DNA from: Symbiodinium natans
Lineage: Eukaryota > Sar > Dinophyceae > Suessiales > Symbiodiniaceae
Length of the DNA: 64,000 bases
NCBI GenBank assembly: GCA_905221605.1
Contig: CAJNDS010002623.1
Coordinates: 1,069,371 to 1,133,370, forward strand
Direction: 5' to 3'
Shown here: in pieces, positions 20,601 to 29,904 of the stretch
How positions within the stretch are numbered: the first letter of the stretch is position 1
Layout of the letters: the number at the start of each line of letters is the position of its first letter
The notes under the pieces: model-generated
The model's database searches: none
Seen by the model: the letters and a program-made list of their open reading frames with translations, nothing else
What the model was told of the DNA's origin: nothing
Program-made: the position numbers and the translations under genes

Positions 20601-21072
20601 AAAGGCAGACCGTATCTTGTACCTGTTGTCGAAACTCAACATGCGTGATTCCGAATGTGGGTATCAACTTGTTGGAGCAGAATACTTGTTGGATGCCCAG
20701 AGCAGACGCCAGTTGTGCCGAGTTATCAAGCAAGGGAGTGTCAATCCTCAAAGAATACTACAGGTTCTTGCATTGGCGTTGCAAGTCGACGCCATAGCAA
20801 GCGAGCAAGATGAGCCCAATGATGATCAAGACGCCTTGAGCCATGTGAGCACGAGCCTCTTGACTTGGATAGGCGAGAGCGTGACTGTGGTATTCCTTAT
20901 TTGTGCCGACCTCATCGAGAATCACCCCACGTGTGCGATGTTGTTCGGACAGTTGATGATGCTGGTTTTCTTGATCTGTGCAATGTGCTTTTGCCGGAGC
21001 CACCGAAGGTCTGAGCCCACAACCAGTGGGAATGCAACAATGCCAAAGGTTGAAGTCAACATAGTGGTTTGA
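14629..21072 (+). CDS. Full-length copia Gag-Pol polyprotein (2147 aa)
   Basis: The frame is uninterrupted; the ATG at 14629 (MASQDDIS) is the best start. The order is: Gag; a Lys/Gly/Pro-rich basic tract (residues about 325-390); a CCHC knuckle CHACGKRGHYKSEC (about 400); and protease with VVDSGSDAS (about 608). A SAP-like segment with LGIGKSGGKATVL (about 905-940) follows, then an integrase HHCC finger (HALSHIPFMPWCEHC, about 972) and catalytic acids near SFDFAF, RSDGEPA and NPSEQ. RT shows LDIADVFLQ (about 1593) and HVDDMM (about 1669, in place of the usual YVDD). RNase H shows FSDADWSG (about 1858), LSSAESEY and NVSDLGTKA. The last 70 residues hold two hydrophobic segments that could span a membrane. 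Matching LTRs, PBS and PPT suggest it could be mobile; the His in place of Tyr in RT is the main doubt. Confidence 0.93.
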   Translation: MASQDDISDLEVDPGQGVHLPQGAQASQASASAAQNPFSPGSPQAQGMYVTPDDMMTMMRQMMEATTAAATAAQAALSAATSQGNAKQGIAGSDMARILPKPDVFKPATREEEHGMWLQWFWSLKQYLCALDSAFGDEIAYLEQHPDEEGQGYKSPEAAQRSKQLFALLCSLVKGRGLQLIQRVPAQSGFEALRQLIQLFQPTSRTRSLGILSAITSMNHFKGNEPLLPQVLDMERIFEEYERSSGKKLDDDFKTSIFLRSITQSMRNHLATILTEDVTYDALREAALRFERMNAKWDARNLFAGDSLFANRRQPAGPNDGPVPMEVDALQRKGNPKGYKGKPKGPKGGGSPKGTKGPKGGNPKGPKSGKPKGKGRGDKGQKGNPKGPDAGKGARQNVICHACGKRGHYKSECWQNVQHVQGDDASTTAPSTAGPSASQVRPSPDTSTTMRSVNMVQIDMTSDWCGGSINALTADSCPAAGDDFLKVVKSLALIPHGYPSLPNLVPVQESNDLVAIAEPECTVFAQAIAEPECTVFAQQCGVEVYDMSATDGDEDWTVCGGVLPATATTDACLCTPHYPSSNPATFFVQTVQSTAGQQGGCRDIEIVVDSGSDASCLPLSWGDVGIECANSQENFRDAQGHPITGSKTRMAVLQIGQVQFKERWLLSSVSRPLFSVGKLMKQGWNIIHDEHGVPHLMNPDASLRVPMRYCHNSLHATGMISSVTACDDRGPSVLALEISGPWLALNDRFQEVTSGVYARRDMSDCLLDCTVPLTHLGVQFRTTLRQEASGWAVFELNTPLSSLDLSEASFVPSRIHNIITIGSCSKINIDELFGRVPPARRDHVSEDAESDAGLPDVPIGEVGNIAGPDDEIQEGDELPGQEAEEVMQPAMRARVVVEGVELHEGCTLSTLRAACTALGIGKSGGKATVLQRIHNFMDRQRLLERHQVEDARVQLPREQAPVSEPTPEEMRRHALSHIPFMPWCEHCIKFQARADHHVQARPDVRACSTCSFDFAFTERETGRPGDKLICLILKDSHTGATCAIPTPAKGGTVAFKFMVAEVCKFLNFCGHTEIALRSDGEPACLALQQGVKELRSRMKLDTHLEQLEAADHQANPSEQTVDQLRQLTGTLLSQVEAETGQKVSTMSPLHAWAWKHACWLQMRYGRSGFASPFEVITGRPYNGKVVGFGEVVFARIKSSIKGKARWIKMLWLGKLGVSDLHFGVTPGGFLISSRSVRRLPKQYDASLLESLRDMPWSQASFLAGQVGQARMQRTPVRGEEEEVQQPLPEVVLPERPPLPYPGYVLPDNAPLEELIPPPAIIASGTPEPPTPVRTDAETPIPAAAEPSTPMLVDSDAPPPQQEASGARASSGLGGVSGSSEALGAPGHAPEARPPEAGGDGQPEQPAPKRARIRLRLDAVQVDKDGNELHNVDEQIELFDEAAEGFMDCEESEAWDNYDDDAGASPSAEIPSCLIRPFSQTEPQCSPEELQYIDEIADNFELSRLTNMHVLSEVQSKLEDHRVLSSKSVRSWRPKVLNQEKVWVRRSRLVAREFAWLDKGRSGLFAPTTAQIMLRVVPGLFMRMRDQNWSMLSLDIADVFLQCAQAHPTCTKVGNGWFKLDRMLPGQRDGSVTWFADFTEEIKRAVGAELLPEQPALFRLPESEGGGMVHVDDMMCAGRSDKLEKLENHLKSKFKVSSEWIRNVGDCVSFLKRTHRLVSEDLLVIEPNVKYVEKLMQVTGLAAAKERYKATPFPTGPMPTDRVPDPELDASSASKYRTAVGILMYVASDLPACQFGIRFLSTYAHCPTEGSWKLLRHLTAYINSHESHVVGLAKPIVGKGIIRDCSDNLHTLLSILECFSDADWSGNRQTRKSVSAAVVLWDSMTIYSHSKTQKNISLSSAESEYHSMISAIADSILLKACITFVAPHPPLEITAFCDNSAARTLACRQGVGRMRHVSGKLLWLQQKTKEGEVVVRPVPTADNVSDLGTKALKADRILYLLSKLNMRDSECGYQLVGAEYLLDAQSRRQLCRVIKQGSVNPQRILQVLALALQVDAIASEQDEPNDDQDALSHVSTSLLTWIGESVTVVFLICADLIENHPTCAMLFGQLMMLVFLICAMCFCRSHRRSEPTTSGNATMPKVEVNIVV

Positions 21073-21472
21073 ACCCGCCGAAATCCCTAACCCTGACCTG
21101 CCACAGCGAGAGAACGAAGGAGACGATGATCAGCCAGATCCGACAGCTGCATCGTCGTCCGCACCACCAAATGCAGCACCGGTGAGTGCAAGCACGTCTT
21201 GGAATGAGGTTGAGGCGAATCTTAATGCTTGGTTGCGTGAGAATGCCCTGCCAATGCTCGAACAGTGCAACGCACCGCCTCGAACACCGGAACATCCGTC
21301 GGTGCGAGATCCAGCAGAGAATCATGTTGTGTTCGTGACTGCGAGTCGTGGATATGCATTCCACCGGACACGTGAATGCCCAAAGCTCAGATGTGCAAAG
21401 CGAATTCTGAGGTACAGCAAGCGTGAGGCCATCAGGCGAGGTTTCAAGCCCTGCAAGGAGTGTGGAGCATGA
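21065..21472 (+). CDS. Small ORF after copia pol with H..C..PCxxC motif
   Basis: The frame, +1 relative to pol and overlapping its last codons, is open from 21065. It has a Pro/Ala/Ser-rich start and then FHRTRECPKL followed by GFKPCKECGA. This H-x4-C plus P-C-x2-C pattern resembles the small zinc-binding module found at the end of some ComEC and nuclease proteins and in Ada-like proteins. No ATG precedes the motif until about 21250, so it would need a frameshift from pol, a non-ATG start or a spliced RNA. It lies inside the element, before the 3' LTR. The function is unknown. Confidence 0.45.
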   Translation, partial: WFEPAEIPNPDLPQRENEGDDDQPDPTAASSSAPPNAAPVSASTSWNEVEANLNAWLRENALPMLEQCNAPPRTPEHPSVRDPAENHVVFVTASRGYAFHRTRECPKLRCAKRILRYSKREAIRRGFKPCKECGA

Positions 21473-22013
21473 TACAGTGCAACTTCTTTCCACTTGGAAA
21501 TGTTCATGATGCTGCGCAGTGGTCGCATGTATATAGCTTTATGTACATAGCTTGTGATGCTCATGAAACTTCACTTGCTAATCCTCGTGGAACCTGGGGT
21601 TCAGCAATGCACACACATTCTTGCCCAATCCTGTTCATTTCCGACTTTGAATGAGATAATCCGAATGCCTTGATGTTTGGGAGTTGGTCACCCAAAATCT
21701 CGTGCGATGGCAGATAGGCCATCACAATCTCCACAGTGCAATGCCACGTGTGTCCACCTTGCTTGCCATTCCGACAGTGTGCAGCATGGTGAAGGTCTCC
21801 GCTTGGGCCAGTCAAGCATGCAGCACATTAGGTGCTAGGTACAACGTAGTTGTAGCCTAAACCGAGCCAACGACCCATGGGCAGAGCTCGAAGATGCAAA
21901 GACATCCTGCAGTTGTTTCACGGGAGCATTTGAAACTAAGTGTCTTGTTGTTTCTCATACCTGGGCATCGGGAATCCTTTGAACCAAAACTCTTCGCCTA
22001 GCTTCACACTTTT
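21473..22013 (+). other. Noncoding 3' region of the copia element
   Basis: The 540 bp between the zinc-motif ORF and the polypurine tract contain only short frames without motifs. Confidence 0.5.
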
Positions 22014-22023
22014 GGAGGCGGGG
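22014..22023 (+). other. Polypurine tract of the 14-22 kb copia element
   Basis: GGAGGCGGGG (one C) directly precedes the TG of the 3' LTR. Confidence 0.6.
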
Positions 22024-22156
22024 TGTTTAGGATTTTGCCGATTTACAGCATGCCCAGATATTATGTTTTGCAGTTGTTTTACCTGTTGCTCCCATGTAGC
22101 ATGTGACTTGAGTGATTCGAATCTGCAGGCGTCTTTACGGATTCAAAAGTTTTTCA
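22024..22156 (+). mobile_element. 3' LTR (133 bp)
   Basis: It is a direct copy of 14113-14243, starting TG and ending CA, followed by GGGAG and then the resumed purine tract. Confidence 0.9.
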
Positions 22157-23430
22157 GGGAGAGAGGGGGAGAGGAGGGGGAGAGGAGGGGGAGAGGAGGG
22201 GGGAGGGGGGGGGCGGAGGGGAGAGGAGGGGGAGAGGAGGGGGGGCGGAGGGGGAGAGGAGGGGGCGGAGGAGGAGCGGAGGGGGAGAGGAGGGGGGAGG
22301 AGGGGGAGAGGAGGGGGAGAGGAGGGGGTGGGAGAGGAGGGGGAGAGGAGGGGAGGAGAGGAGGGGGAGAGGGGGGAGAGGAGGGGGAGAGGCGGGGGGA
22401 GAGGGGGCGGGGAGGAGAGGAGAGAGGAGGGAGGGGGAGAGGAGGGGGAGGGAGGAGGAGGGGGGGGAGAGGAGGAGGGGAGAGGAGGGGGGGGAGGGGG
22501 AGGGGGAGAGGAGGGGAGGAGAGGAGGGGAGAGGAGGAGGGGGGAGGGGAGGAGAGAGGAGGGGGGAGGAGGGGGGGGGGAGAGGGGAGGAGAGGAGGGG
22601 GAGGGGGAGGAGGGGGGGAGAGGAGGGAGGCGGGGGGAGGAGGAGGGGGGAGAGGAGGAGGGGGAGAGGAGGAGGGGGGAGAGGAGGAGGGGGAGAGGAG
22701 GGGGAGAGGAGAGGGGGAGAGGAGGGAGGAGGAGGGGGGAGGAGGAGGAGAGGAGGGGGGGAGGAGAGGAGGAGGGGGAGAGGAGGAGGGGGAGAGGAGG
22801 AGGGGGAGGAGGGAGGAGGAGGGGGAGAGGAGGAGGGGGGAGGAGGAGGGGAGAGGAGGAGGGGGGGAGAGGAGGAGGGGGAGAGGAGGAGGGGGAGAGG
22901 AGGAGGGGAGAGAGGAGGGGAGGGAGGAGGGGGAGGAGGGGGGAGAGGAGGAGGGGGGAGAGAGGAGGGAGGAGGGGAGGAGGGGGGAGGAGGAGGAGGG
23001 GAGAGGAGGAGGGGGGAGGAGGAGGAGAGAGGGAGAGGAGGAGGGGGAGGAGAGGAGGGGAGGAGAGGAGGAGGGGGAGGAGGAGGGGGGGAGAGGAGGG
23101 GGGGGAGAGAGGGGGGGAGAGGAGGGGAGAGGAGGGGGAGGAGGGGGAGAGGAGGGGGAGAGAGGGGGGGGGAGGAGGGGGGGAGGGGGGGGGGGGGGGG
23201 AGGAGGGGGGGAGGAGGGGGGGAGGGAGGGGGGGGAGGAGGGGGGGAGGAGGGGGGGGAGGAGGGGGGGGAGGAGAGGGGGAGGAGCGGGGGAGAGGGGG
23301 AGAGGGGGAGAGGAGGAGAGGAGGAGAGGGGGAGAGGGGGAGAGGAGGAGAGGAGGAGAGGAGGAGAGGAGGAGAGGAGGAGAGGAGGAGAGGAGGAGAG
23401 GAGGAGAGGGGGAGAGGAGGATGACAAACT
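22157..23430 (+). repeat. Polypurine tract, right half
   Basis: About 1.27 kb of G/A sequence continuing the 12926-14112 tract. It ends in regular GAGGA repeats at 23310-23420, mirroring the left outer edge. The two halves were probably one tract of about 2.4 kb before the copia insertion. Long frames here are compositional. Confidence 0.95.
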
Positions 23431-23477
23431 GGCGGAGGTGGGAGGACATGCAAATTTTCATTCCTGAACTGCTTGTC

Positions 23478-23535
23478 TTTGAGTGAGTGAGTGAGTGAGT
23501 GAGTGAGTGAGTGAGTGTGTGTGCGTGTGCGCGCT
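23478..23535 (+). repeat. GAGT/GT microsatellite
   Basis: About ten GAGT units run into a GTGTGCGTGTGCGCG stretch. Confidence 0.95.
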
Positions 23536-24660
23536 TTGGAGCCTACAGACGACCGCATCTTCGAGCATCATCCCTTTGGCAAAAAAACGAATATGCAAGT
23601 GAACTAATTGTTACCACTTGCAGTTGATATGACTATATTTTCTGTGCATGCGAGTTTTGGGCTTAGCCACATCGGAAAAGCGGAGCATTTGCTTTTTCAG
23701 AGGCTCAGACGCATGATCGACAAACTTGTCCTGCTTTGCCGCTGCACTGTGCATATTTTCTTTTGCCTTCTCCCAAGAGCTCATGAGGCCCTGGAGTATT
23801 TTCGCATTGGACGCAAGTTGAATGAGCTGGGACAGACGGAGCCGTTCGTCAAGACCCGATTCGTGCACAGAATAACAAAGAACACATTGAAAAAGGGCGA
23901 ACGGGCTGCGTGTTTGAAGGCGGCAGCATGCTAGTCTTCAGTCGTCAGAAGGTTTTGAGAAAATGGCTTTAGTCTTCAGCGACACATAACGACACCCAGC
24001 AGTATGCAGGAAGCTGTCGTTTTAGCCTCCGAATATGTAGCATGAGCACGTGCAAGTGCGATCATTGTAGGTATTGCTGCATGACTGAAGTGGTTGTAAC
24101 TTTTAGGATTAAGCTTTTTGATCTTTTGCATGACTGACGCGGTTGTAATTAAGTGTAGCTTTAGGATTAAGCTTTTTGATTTGCGAAGTGGCGCTGGGGT
24201 TGATCGGCTTGCCGATCATTTGAGGCACGCCAACAACATGGAGTCGGGTTTCTTCAACGTCGTCTCAACCCAAAGTTTGTGCATGGCTGTTCCAGCCATG
24301 CTGTGCTGTTTCTCTGGATCAAAAGCAGGGTCCGTTCATCCCGGCCCACAACGTGTTGAGGCCTGTGAGGCTTCTGGAACGTCAGCAGACGTTGGATCTT
24401 GAATAGCGTGCCAGGCCATGGCGAAGCATATCTGCTGCACTGGAGGGGCAGGCTTGACTTCCCGGACTGTGCGTGCATGGTAACGAAAGAAGCCGAGATG
24501 ATTGCGGCTTTTATCAATCTGAAGCAAGCATGAACGGCAAAACGAGCACGAATGGCCTTAGCAAAAACAACAAAAATACATTAGTCCCTAGCTCAACTAA
24601 TCGCTTGTGGTTTTTTTGCCAGAAGGTAGGTCGATGAACAGAAATTTGCGACAACTTTCA
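23536..24660. other. No gene recognised; small tandem duplication at 24080-24184
   Basis: GCATGACTGA...GGTTGTAA followed by TTTAGGATTAAGCTTTTTGAT occurs twice in succession. The other frames are short and motif-free. Confidence 0.4.
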
Positions 24661-24670
24661 GTTTCCCTTT

Positions 24671-25583
24671 TTGAAGTTAGTCATTGGTGGCTCGGCGTGC
24701 GCATTCAATGATCTCCCGGAACATGCTCGGTTTCACAAAAGCTTCCTAAGGTTTTCCCATTTGCGTATTTCAGGTATGAACCTTTTCCTGAATCACATTA
24801 CCTCTCCCACTATGGCTGCATTGCCCTGGCGGAGACCCTTGATCTTCAGTTATTGCCATTGTTCAGGCTACATCGGCTCTCACACGGTTGTGAAGCTTTT
24901 GGAAAGCGGCTACAAGGTCTCGATCATGGACAACCTGATCAATGCCAGCGAGAAGGTTGGCCCCCGAAACCCCAAACCCCAAACCCCAAACCCCAAACCC
25001 CAAACTCAAACCCCAAACCCCAAACCCCAAACCCCAAACCCCAAACCCTAAACCTTAAACCCTATACCGTAAACCCTAAACCCTCAGCCCTAAACCCTAC
25101 ATGCGGTCTTCTATCTTGCAATCGGAATCTTGCCCACTGCCAGCACTCTCATCGGAAACCAGGTCGTCCCCAGACTACAAGAGCTGACAGGACAGGAGGC
25201 CAGCTCTTAGCTGTGCCGGGTCTGAGTCGTGGGTGTTCTGAAGGTCTGCAAGGCGAGTGACAAGTTGAACGGTCTTGGTCGTAATGTGCAGCTTGCAGCG
25301 CGCGCCCTGCAGATACCTCTGTTCAAGATTGATGCATGCGACGCGGCAGCTGCCCCCTCAAGAGCTGGGCTGCAAGTGGCGGTGTGCGAAGCACGTGGCA
25401 TGTTATGAAAATAATGCTAATAATAATTGTTCTTATTAGTTATTTCTACGATTATTAGTAGTATTCTTATTATAGTTATGATTAGTATTATTGTTTGTGC
25501 TATCACGAGACCCAGGCCGTTGACAAGCTCTTTTCCGAGCAGAAGTTCGACGGCATCATACATTTTGCTGGGCTGAAGGCAAT
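24671..25583 (+). CDS. UDP-glucose 4-epimerase-like gene fragment (N-terminal exons)
   Basis: Separated open segments read as the NAD-binding N-terminus of a GalE-type epimerase (UDP-glucose/UDP-galactose interconversion). They are LVIGGSA (about 24675-24699), GYIGSHTVVKLLESGY...MDNL (24868-24955, after a CAG), a weaker segment ending PLFKIDACD (25244-25342, AG before, GC after), and QAVDKLFSEQKFDG then HFAGLKA (25510-25583). GYIGSH is the dinucleotide-binding loop. The introns contain CCCCAAA/CCCTAAA arrays. I find no catalytic Tyr-x3-Lys segment or C-terminal domain downstream, so it may be truncated or continue through long introns. Exon edges are approximate. Confidence 0.6.
24966..25097. 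repeat. CCCCAAA/CCCTAAA array in an epimerase intron
   Basis: It starts about ten bases after the donor AAG|GTTGG, first as AAACCCC repeats, then degenerating into CCCTAAA variants. Confidence 0.9.
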
Positions 25584-25603
25584 GTAAACCGCCAACCCGA
25601 AGC

Positions 25604-25755
25604 TTGAAACCCTGAACCCTAAACCCTAAACCCTAAACCCTAGACCCTAAACTCTAAACCCTAAACCCTAAACCCTAAACCCGAAATCCGAAATCCGAAG
25701 CCCTAGATCCGAAACCCTAAGCCGTAAACCCTATGCTCTAAACCCTCAACCCAAC
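25604..25755. repeat. CCCTAAA array, degenerate at its right end
   Basis: About 150 bp after the fourth epimerase exon, with point variants such as CCGAAAT and CCTAGA. Confidence 0.9.
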
Positions 25756-27699
25756 AGGCAGAACCTGGACGAGTCCGGTAAATCGCGGAATCCTGCAGCA
25801 AGGTTTTTTCGTCGCTTCATCTGCCGTCCTCGCCTTGCCCTGTTGGTTCCCATGTGGCTGTAGTAGCAAGTCAGTAGCGTGTTAGTCAATCCAACATGAA
25901 GTGGCGAGGCACATCTACAACGTTGTCCAAGCTTTACCTGGCAAACTCAAGTCACGCGAGCACAGACCCGACATACCAGTTTCTGACTGAGTACCAGCGT
26001 AGTCCGAGCGACTCACTGCGAACCACAGCTGCTGTGCAGCTGCGGGTTCAAGGACTGCAGAAGCTGCTTGGAAGCCAAACGAAGTCAGATGGTCTTAGGC
26101 ATTCGACAGCTGTCACAGCATGCAACTGCCTGTTAACACTCGGCATTTTGTTCTGATGCTTCAAGATTTTTTATGTCCTTGCCTCCGGCGCCTGGTTCTT
26201 GTGAGTCCTTGCTTTGACTCTGGCTTTGGGTCACCCCGACCCGAGCCCCATTGGCCCAATAGGATGAGTTTGTGCGCGCGTTGTGTCGTGAAGGAGTTCG
26301 GCAAGACGGGTCAACATGGAGAGAGGCAGCCAAACAAAAGCAGTGTGCGTGATCTCATTTCATGGCTGTGACTTTGCCACATGGGAGGCATGGTGCTGTT
26401 CATACTGGTCAGATGAGACCGCTTCGTCTTTGGCTCCTGGCGGCTGCCCTTTCTGGCATTCTGCAGGCCCGCTGTTTTTTTCTACGTGGGTGCTTGTGGT
26501 GCTTGGTGCCTGGCATGCCTCCTCATAGCTTGTTGTGTCGCAGGTGGCGAGTTCTGAGCTCCTGGCTCTGTCAGTGAGCTCCTCTTCACCAGGTCCCACA
26601 CGCAGTTTTTGTTAAGGCTTCCATGAGGCAGTCTAGAAGGCTATAGCACGGTTGTAGACATCATGCTCTTTGGGCCAAGGCCAGTTGGATGTCTTCTTCG
26701 GGTCGCCTGCCACTACTAACGGTGCAACAGGAGCATCGCAGGCTCGTTCCTAGCGTGCGTTTCGAGCTGGAGCGTGGGGAGGGTGCTGAGCACATCTGAA
26801 TTGTGCCGTTCCCCGCTGTCCAGACTAGTTGCGACGTCCTCCTTGCGCTGCGCCTAGAGGGTGGCCGTATGTGGACTCCAAGCGAAGAAAGTTTTTTGTC
26901 CCCTGCCCACTGCCCCCCAGGATTGGATAGTAACGGTGACGGCGCAGGGTGGGACTCCTACGATGGTCAATGTGCCGTCCTCACCTGCGAAGCTACGAAC
27001 AGCTCGCTTCGGCCCCCCTAAGTTTATCCTTACTTGGCGGTCCCAGGTCGATGCAAACTGCGACCTTCCGGCACCATCTCGCACAGGCGCTCGGGTCAGT
27101 TCCTGGATGTTCTTGGATGGTCAACTATAGACTATAGTATTCAGGACTTGGAAGAGTTTAGGTATGTTTGGGTCTGACGCACTTGGAGGACATTGCCCCA
27201 GCCAGGTCACACCTGCCAGCTTGGTCTGCAAAGCAATACGGACTACACGGTGGAGGCATCGGCACTTGGGTGAGGGTGCGCGTTCGACGGCTCAACTCGG
27301 GATGGGATGAAGGACCTAAAGCCCCAGACTCTACATCCGAGTCGAAGCCAGATACTCGTACAATGGACCAGTTGTTTACCTTCGCAATCGGGAGGTGACG
27401 GAGGACTGCAACGTGACAGAGGCCTGTCACATGTGTTTGGGAGTGGTGCTTTCAGGAGGGCTTAGCTGCTGGCGACTGCGTGTGACAAGGCAAGATACAA
27501 TGCGAGCGCTTCTGTTCGCACGATGGCGCAGAACCATGGCTGCAGACTTTTCAGGGCAGTTACGTCCATAAGCCGAGTGTTTGAACATCGCCTTGATATG
27601 CCCCACGGCTCATCAGCTGCGTAGAATCATGCGTGGCATACAACAGCAGAACGTGCTTGCAGTGTGGCTGCATTTTTCCTCCAACATTTCTCGCGGCTC
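25756..27699. other. About 1.9 kb without a recognised gene
   Basis: Several short frames are open, but none carries a motif I can name. Exons of an unrecognised gene could be present; CAG precedes an open stretch at 26826. Confidence 0.35.
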
Positions 27700-27750
27700 C
27701 TAAACCCTAAACCCTAAACCCTAAACCCTAAACCCTAAACCCTAAACCCT
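27700..27750. repeat. CCCTAAA array
   Basis: Seven near-perfect units immediately left of an exon-like segment (27757-27850). That segment has CAG on its left and GTTTAGGG on its right and is open in two frames, so its reading is ambiguous. Confidence 0.95.
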
Positions 27751-27851
27751 GCTCAGGCCAGCATCGCCTCCCAACTTGCTTGTCACAGATGTCAGCAGCG
27801 AGCTCAGAGACTACCCAGCTCCAGGACCCAAGATTTGTCGAAGCTAGGCCG

Positions 27852-28052
27852 TTTAGGGTTTAGGGTTTGGGGTTTTTTGTGTTTAGGGTTTAGGGTTTTT
27901 AGGGTTTAGGGTTTTTAGGGTTTAGGGTTTTTAGTGTTTAGGGTTTTTAGTGTTTAGGGTTTAGGGTTTTTAGGGTTTAGGGTTTTTAGGGTTTAGGGTT
28001 TTTAGTGTTGTTTTTAGGGTTTTTAGGGTTTAGGGTTTTTAGGGTTTAGGGG
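27852..28052. repeat. TTTAGGG / TTTTTAGGG array
   Basis: About 200 bp in the orientation opposite to 27700-27750, alternating 7-mer and longer T-rich units. Confidence 0.95.
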
Positions 28053-28067
28053 TTCCTGGATCCCCAG

Positions 28068-28150
28068 GTAAAACTTCGCTGTCTGTCGACTGGTCCTCCG
28101 CTGGTGACGGAGACTGCGTCTTCCAGAACTGGGAGGCGATCTCGGTCTGG
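28068..28150 (+). CDS. Exon-like segment, unrecognised protein
   Basis: CCCCAG precedes and GTTTTGGGG follows. The open frame reads KTSLSVDWSS and CVFQNWEAISVW. Telomeric arrays lie on both sides. No family recognised; the splice sites and good codon pattern are the support. Confidence 0.45.
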
Positions 28151-28602
28151 GTTTTGGGGTTTGGGGTTTAGGGTTTAGGGTTTTAGGGTTTAGGGTTTAG
28201 GGTTTTGTGGCTTTCGTGGCTTTCAATCCGAGGAGCACGGAAAGTTGGTGAGAACCCCCACAAATTCGGGGATCCCTTCTTATACGAAACCCTAATTGTA
28301 GGTACCCCAAAAAGGACCATAGTTGAAAGAACCGCGTCCGAGCGACCCTGAGGCGGAATGGCGGCCGTTCGGCGGAAGCTGGATGTTGGTAGAGAATGAG
28401 ACGGGCACGTCGGAGATGCTCACGGGCTTGCAGGCCGCGAGCAGCTTTAGAGATGTTAGAGGCCTCAAGAAGAAGGCGGCCTTTTGAGTGTTTCGGTGCT
28501 TTCAGGTCTGGGTTTTAGGCATCCAGGGTGCTCGGTGAAGTTTGGAGTCTGGATGTGTTTTGTTTCACGGCTGCCTGGTCATGCATTGGAGACGCTCGAC
28601 AG

Positions 28603-28716
28603 GAGAATTCGGCATATGAGTTCCGAGTGCGCTTGATGTGCACCGTCGACACCTCGGACAGTGGGAGAGTCCGTGTAGCACCCCACCACGGTTGCAAATG
28701 CAGCTCCTTTTGCAGA
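28603..28716 (+). CDS. Exon-like segment, Cys-containing
   Basis: An open frame after GACAG reads ENSAYEFRVRLMCTVDT and HHGCKCSSFC. No family recognised; the right edge is uncertain. Confidence 0.35.
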
Positions 28717-29557
28717 CGCTTGAGAACGTGGGCGGATAACAGTCAGCGATGAGGCTCATGATGTAAGATTTAGGAGGGGTCTCTCTGCCTTCATGCTGAG
28801 GACACCAGTCTGAACTCTGCGTATGCAGAGTTTCCAGGGGGACTCTTCACTCTTCCAGGAATCTTCAGTGTCGGCAGCCTCAGCGACAGACATGTGGGGC
28901 TCTTCCTAATTGGCGTTCTTTTTGGTGGAGGTCGTCTTGAAAAAAGCCGATGATTCCAGAACTGCTTCGAAAGGGACCCAAATACAGAGAACATCCCATG
29001 TGGCCAAGGTTTATGTGGGAACCAGCACGGCAACAAGAGTCATTGAGTTGAGCCCGACGCTGAGAGAAGATGCGAGCCTGAAGCATCAGCTGAGTTCCAT
29101 CCTTGGCTCAGGCTACGCTCCATCACGCTGCCGTGTGCTAAAGCAGTGCTGTGGAGATCAGTTCACAGCCCCAAGCCTAGCCCTGTCTCTTCATGTGCCA
29201 AGATGTTTCAACCTGATGCTTCAATTTTGAGCTGAAGGTGTGCCACAGCGGCGCCTACCGGCAAACGGCTGCCAGCCTGCATGCAGGGCGGCTTGAAGTT
29301 GTACAGTCCGACAGTCCCATGAGGGCATGGGAGTAGAGTGCCTAGACCCTGTTGTGCATGCCGCCTTAACCCTAAACTTCCAAGCCCACAAACCTTAACC
29401 AAGGTGTTTGTTGGGGAATCCTAACCCCTAAACCCTAAACCCCTAAACCCTTTAGGGTTGGCTGCATCAGGTGACTTTGGGCCGGATGGATGTGCTTGGT
29501 GGCTGGGGGCAGCCAATCTGGTCTGGGCCTCAGAGCGCCTTTGGCACTGTTGCTTGC

Positions 29558-29656
29558 TTGGGATGTTCCCCCTTATACTAACAGTCCTTAGCAGGATTAT
29601 AGTTCCCCCTATTGTAATCCCCATTAGGACTCTTACTATAAGGGGAACATCCCAAG
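29558..29656. mobile_element. Foldback (MITE-like) element, family 1, copy a
   Basis: TTGGGATGTTCCCCCTTATA at the left pairs with TATAAGGGGAACATCCCAA at the right, and the inner arms also pair (CAGTCCT near the left arm, AGGACT near the right). TGCTTGC occurs just outside both ends, consistent with a target duplication. A relative lies at 61021-61110. It has no coding capacity. Confidence 0.7.
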
Positions 29657-29904
29657 TGCTTGCTCTCTTCGGGTTTGTTTTGGGGTTTGGGGGTTGGGGT
29701 TAAGGGTGGAATCAGGGCTCCCTGTGATACTCGGAGCCTCAAACGGAGCCACGCTACTGTTGCCTCAAGATGCTTGCGCAGCCGTCCCCTGTACCCTCAC
29801 CCTAAGCCCATGCACTCAGTGGTAACTTTGTTTCAGCTTGCTTAGCCGCAACCAGGATTCCCTTCTTGAAACCCAAGCCCTCAGCGCGCCTGGCGAGGCT
29901 GCAG

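Noticed and set aside
22112-23558. Open frames of 430-490 codons on both strands in the right purine tract
   Set aside because: Same compositional artefact as the left half.
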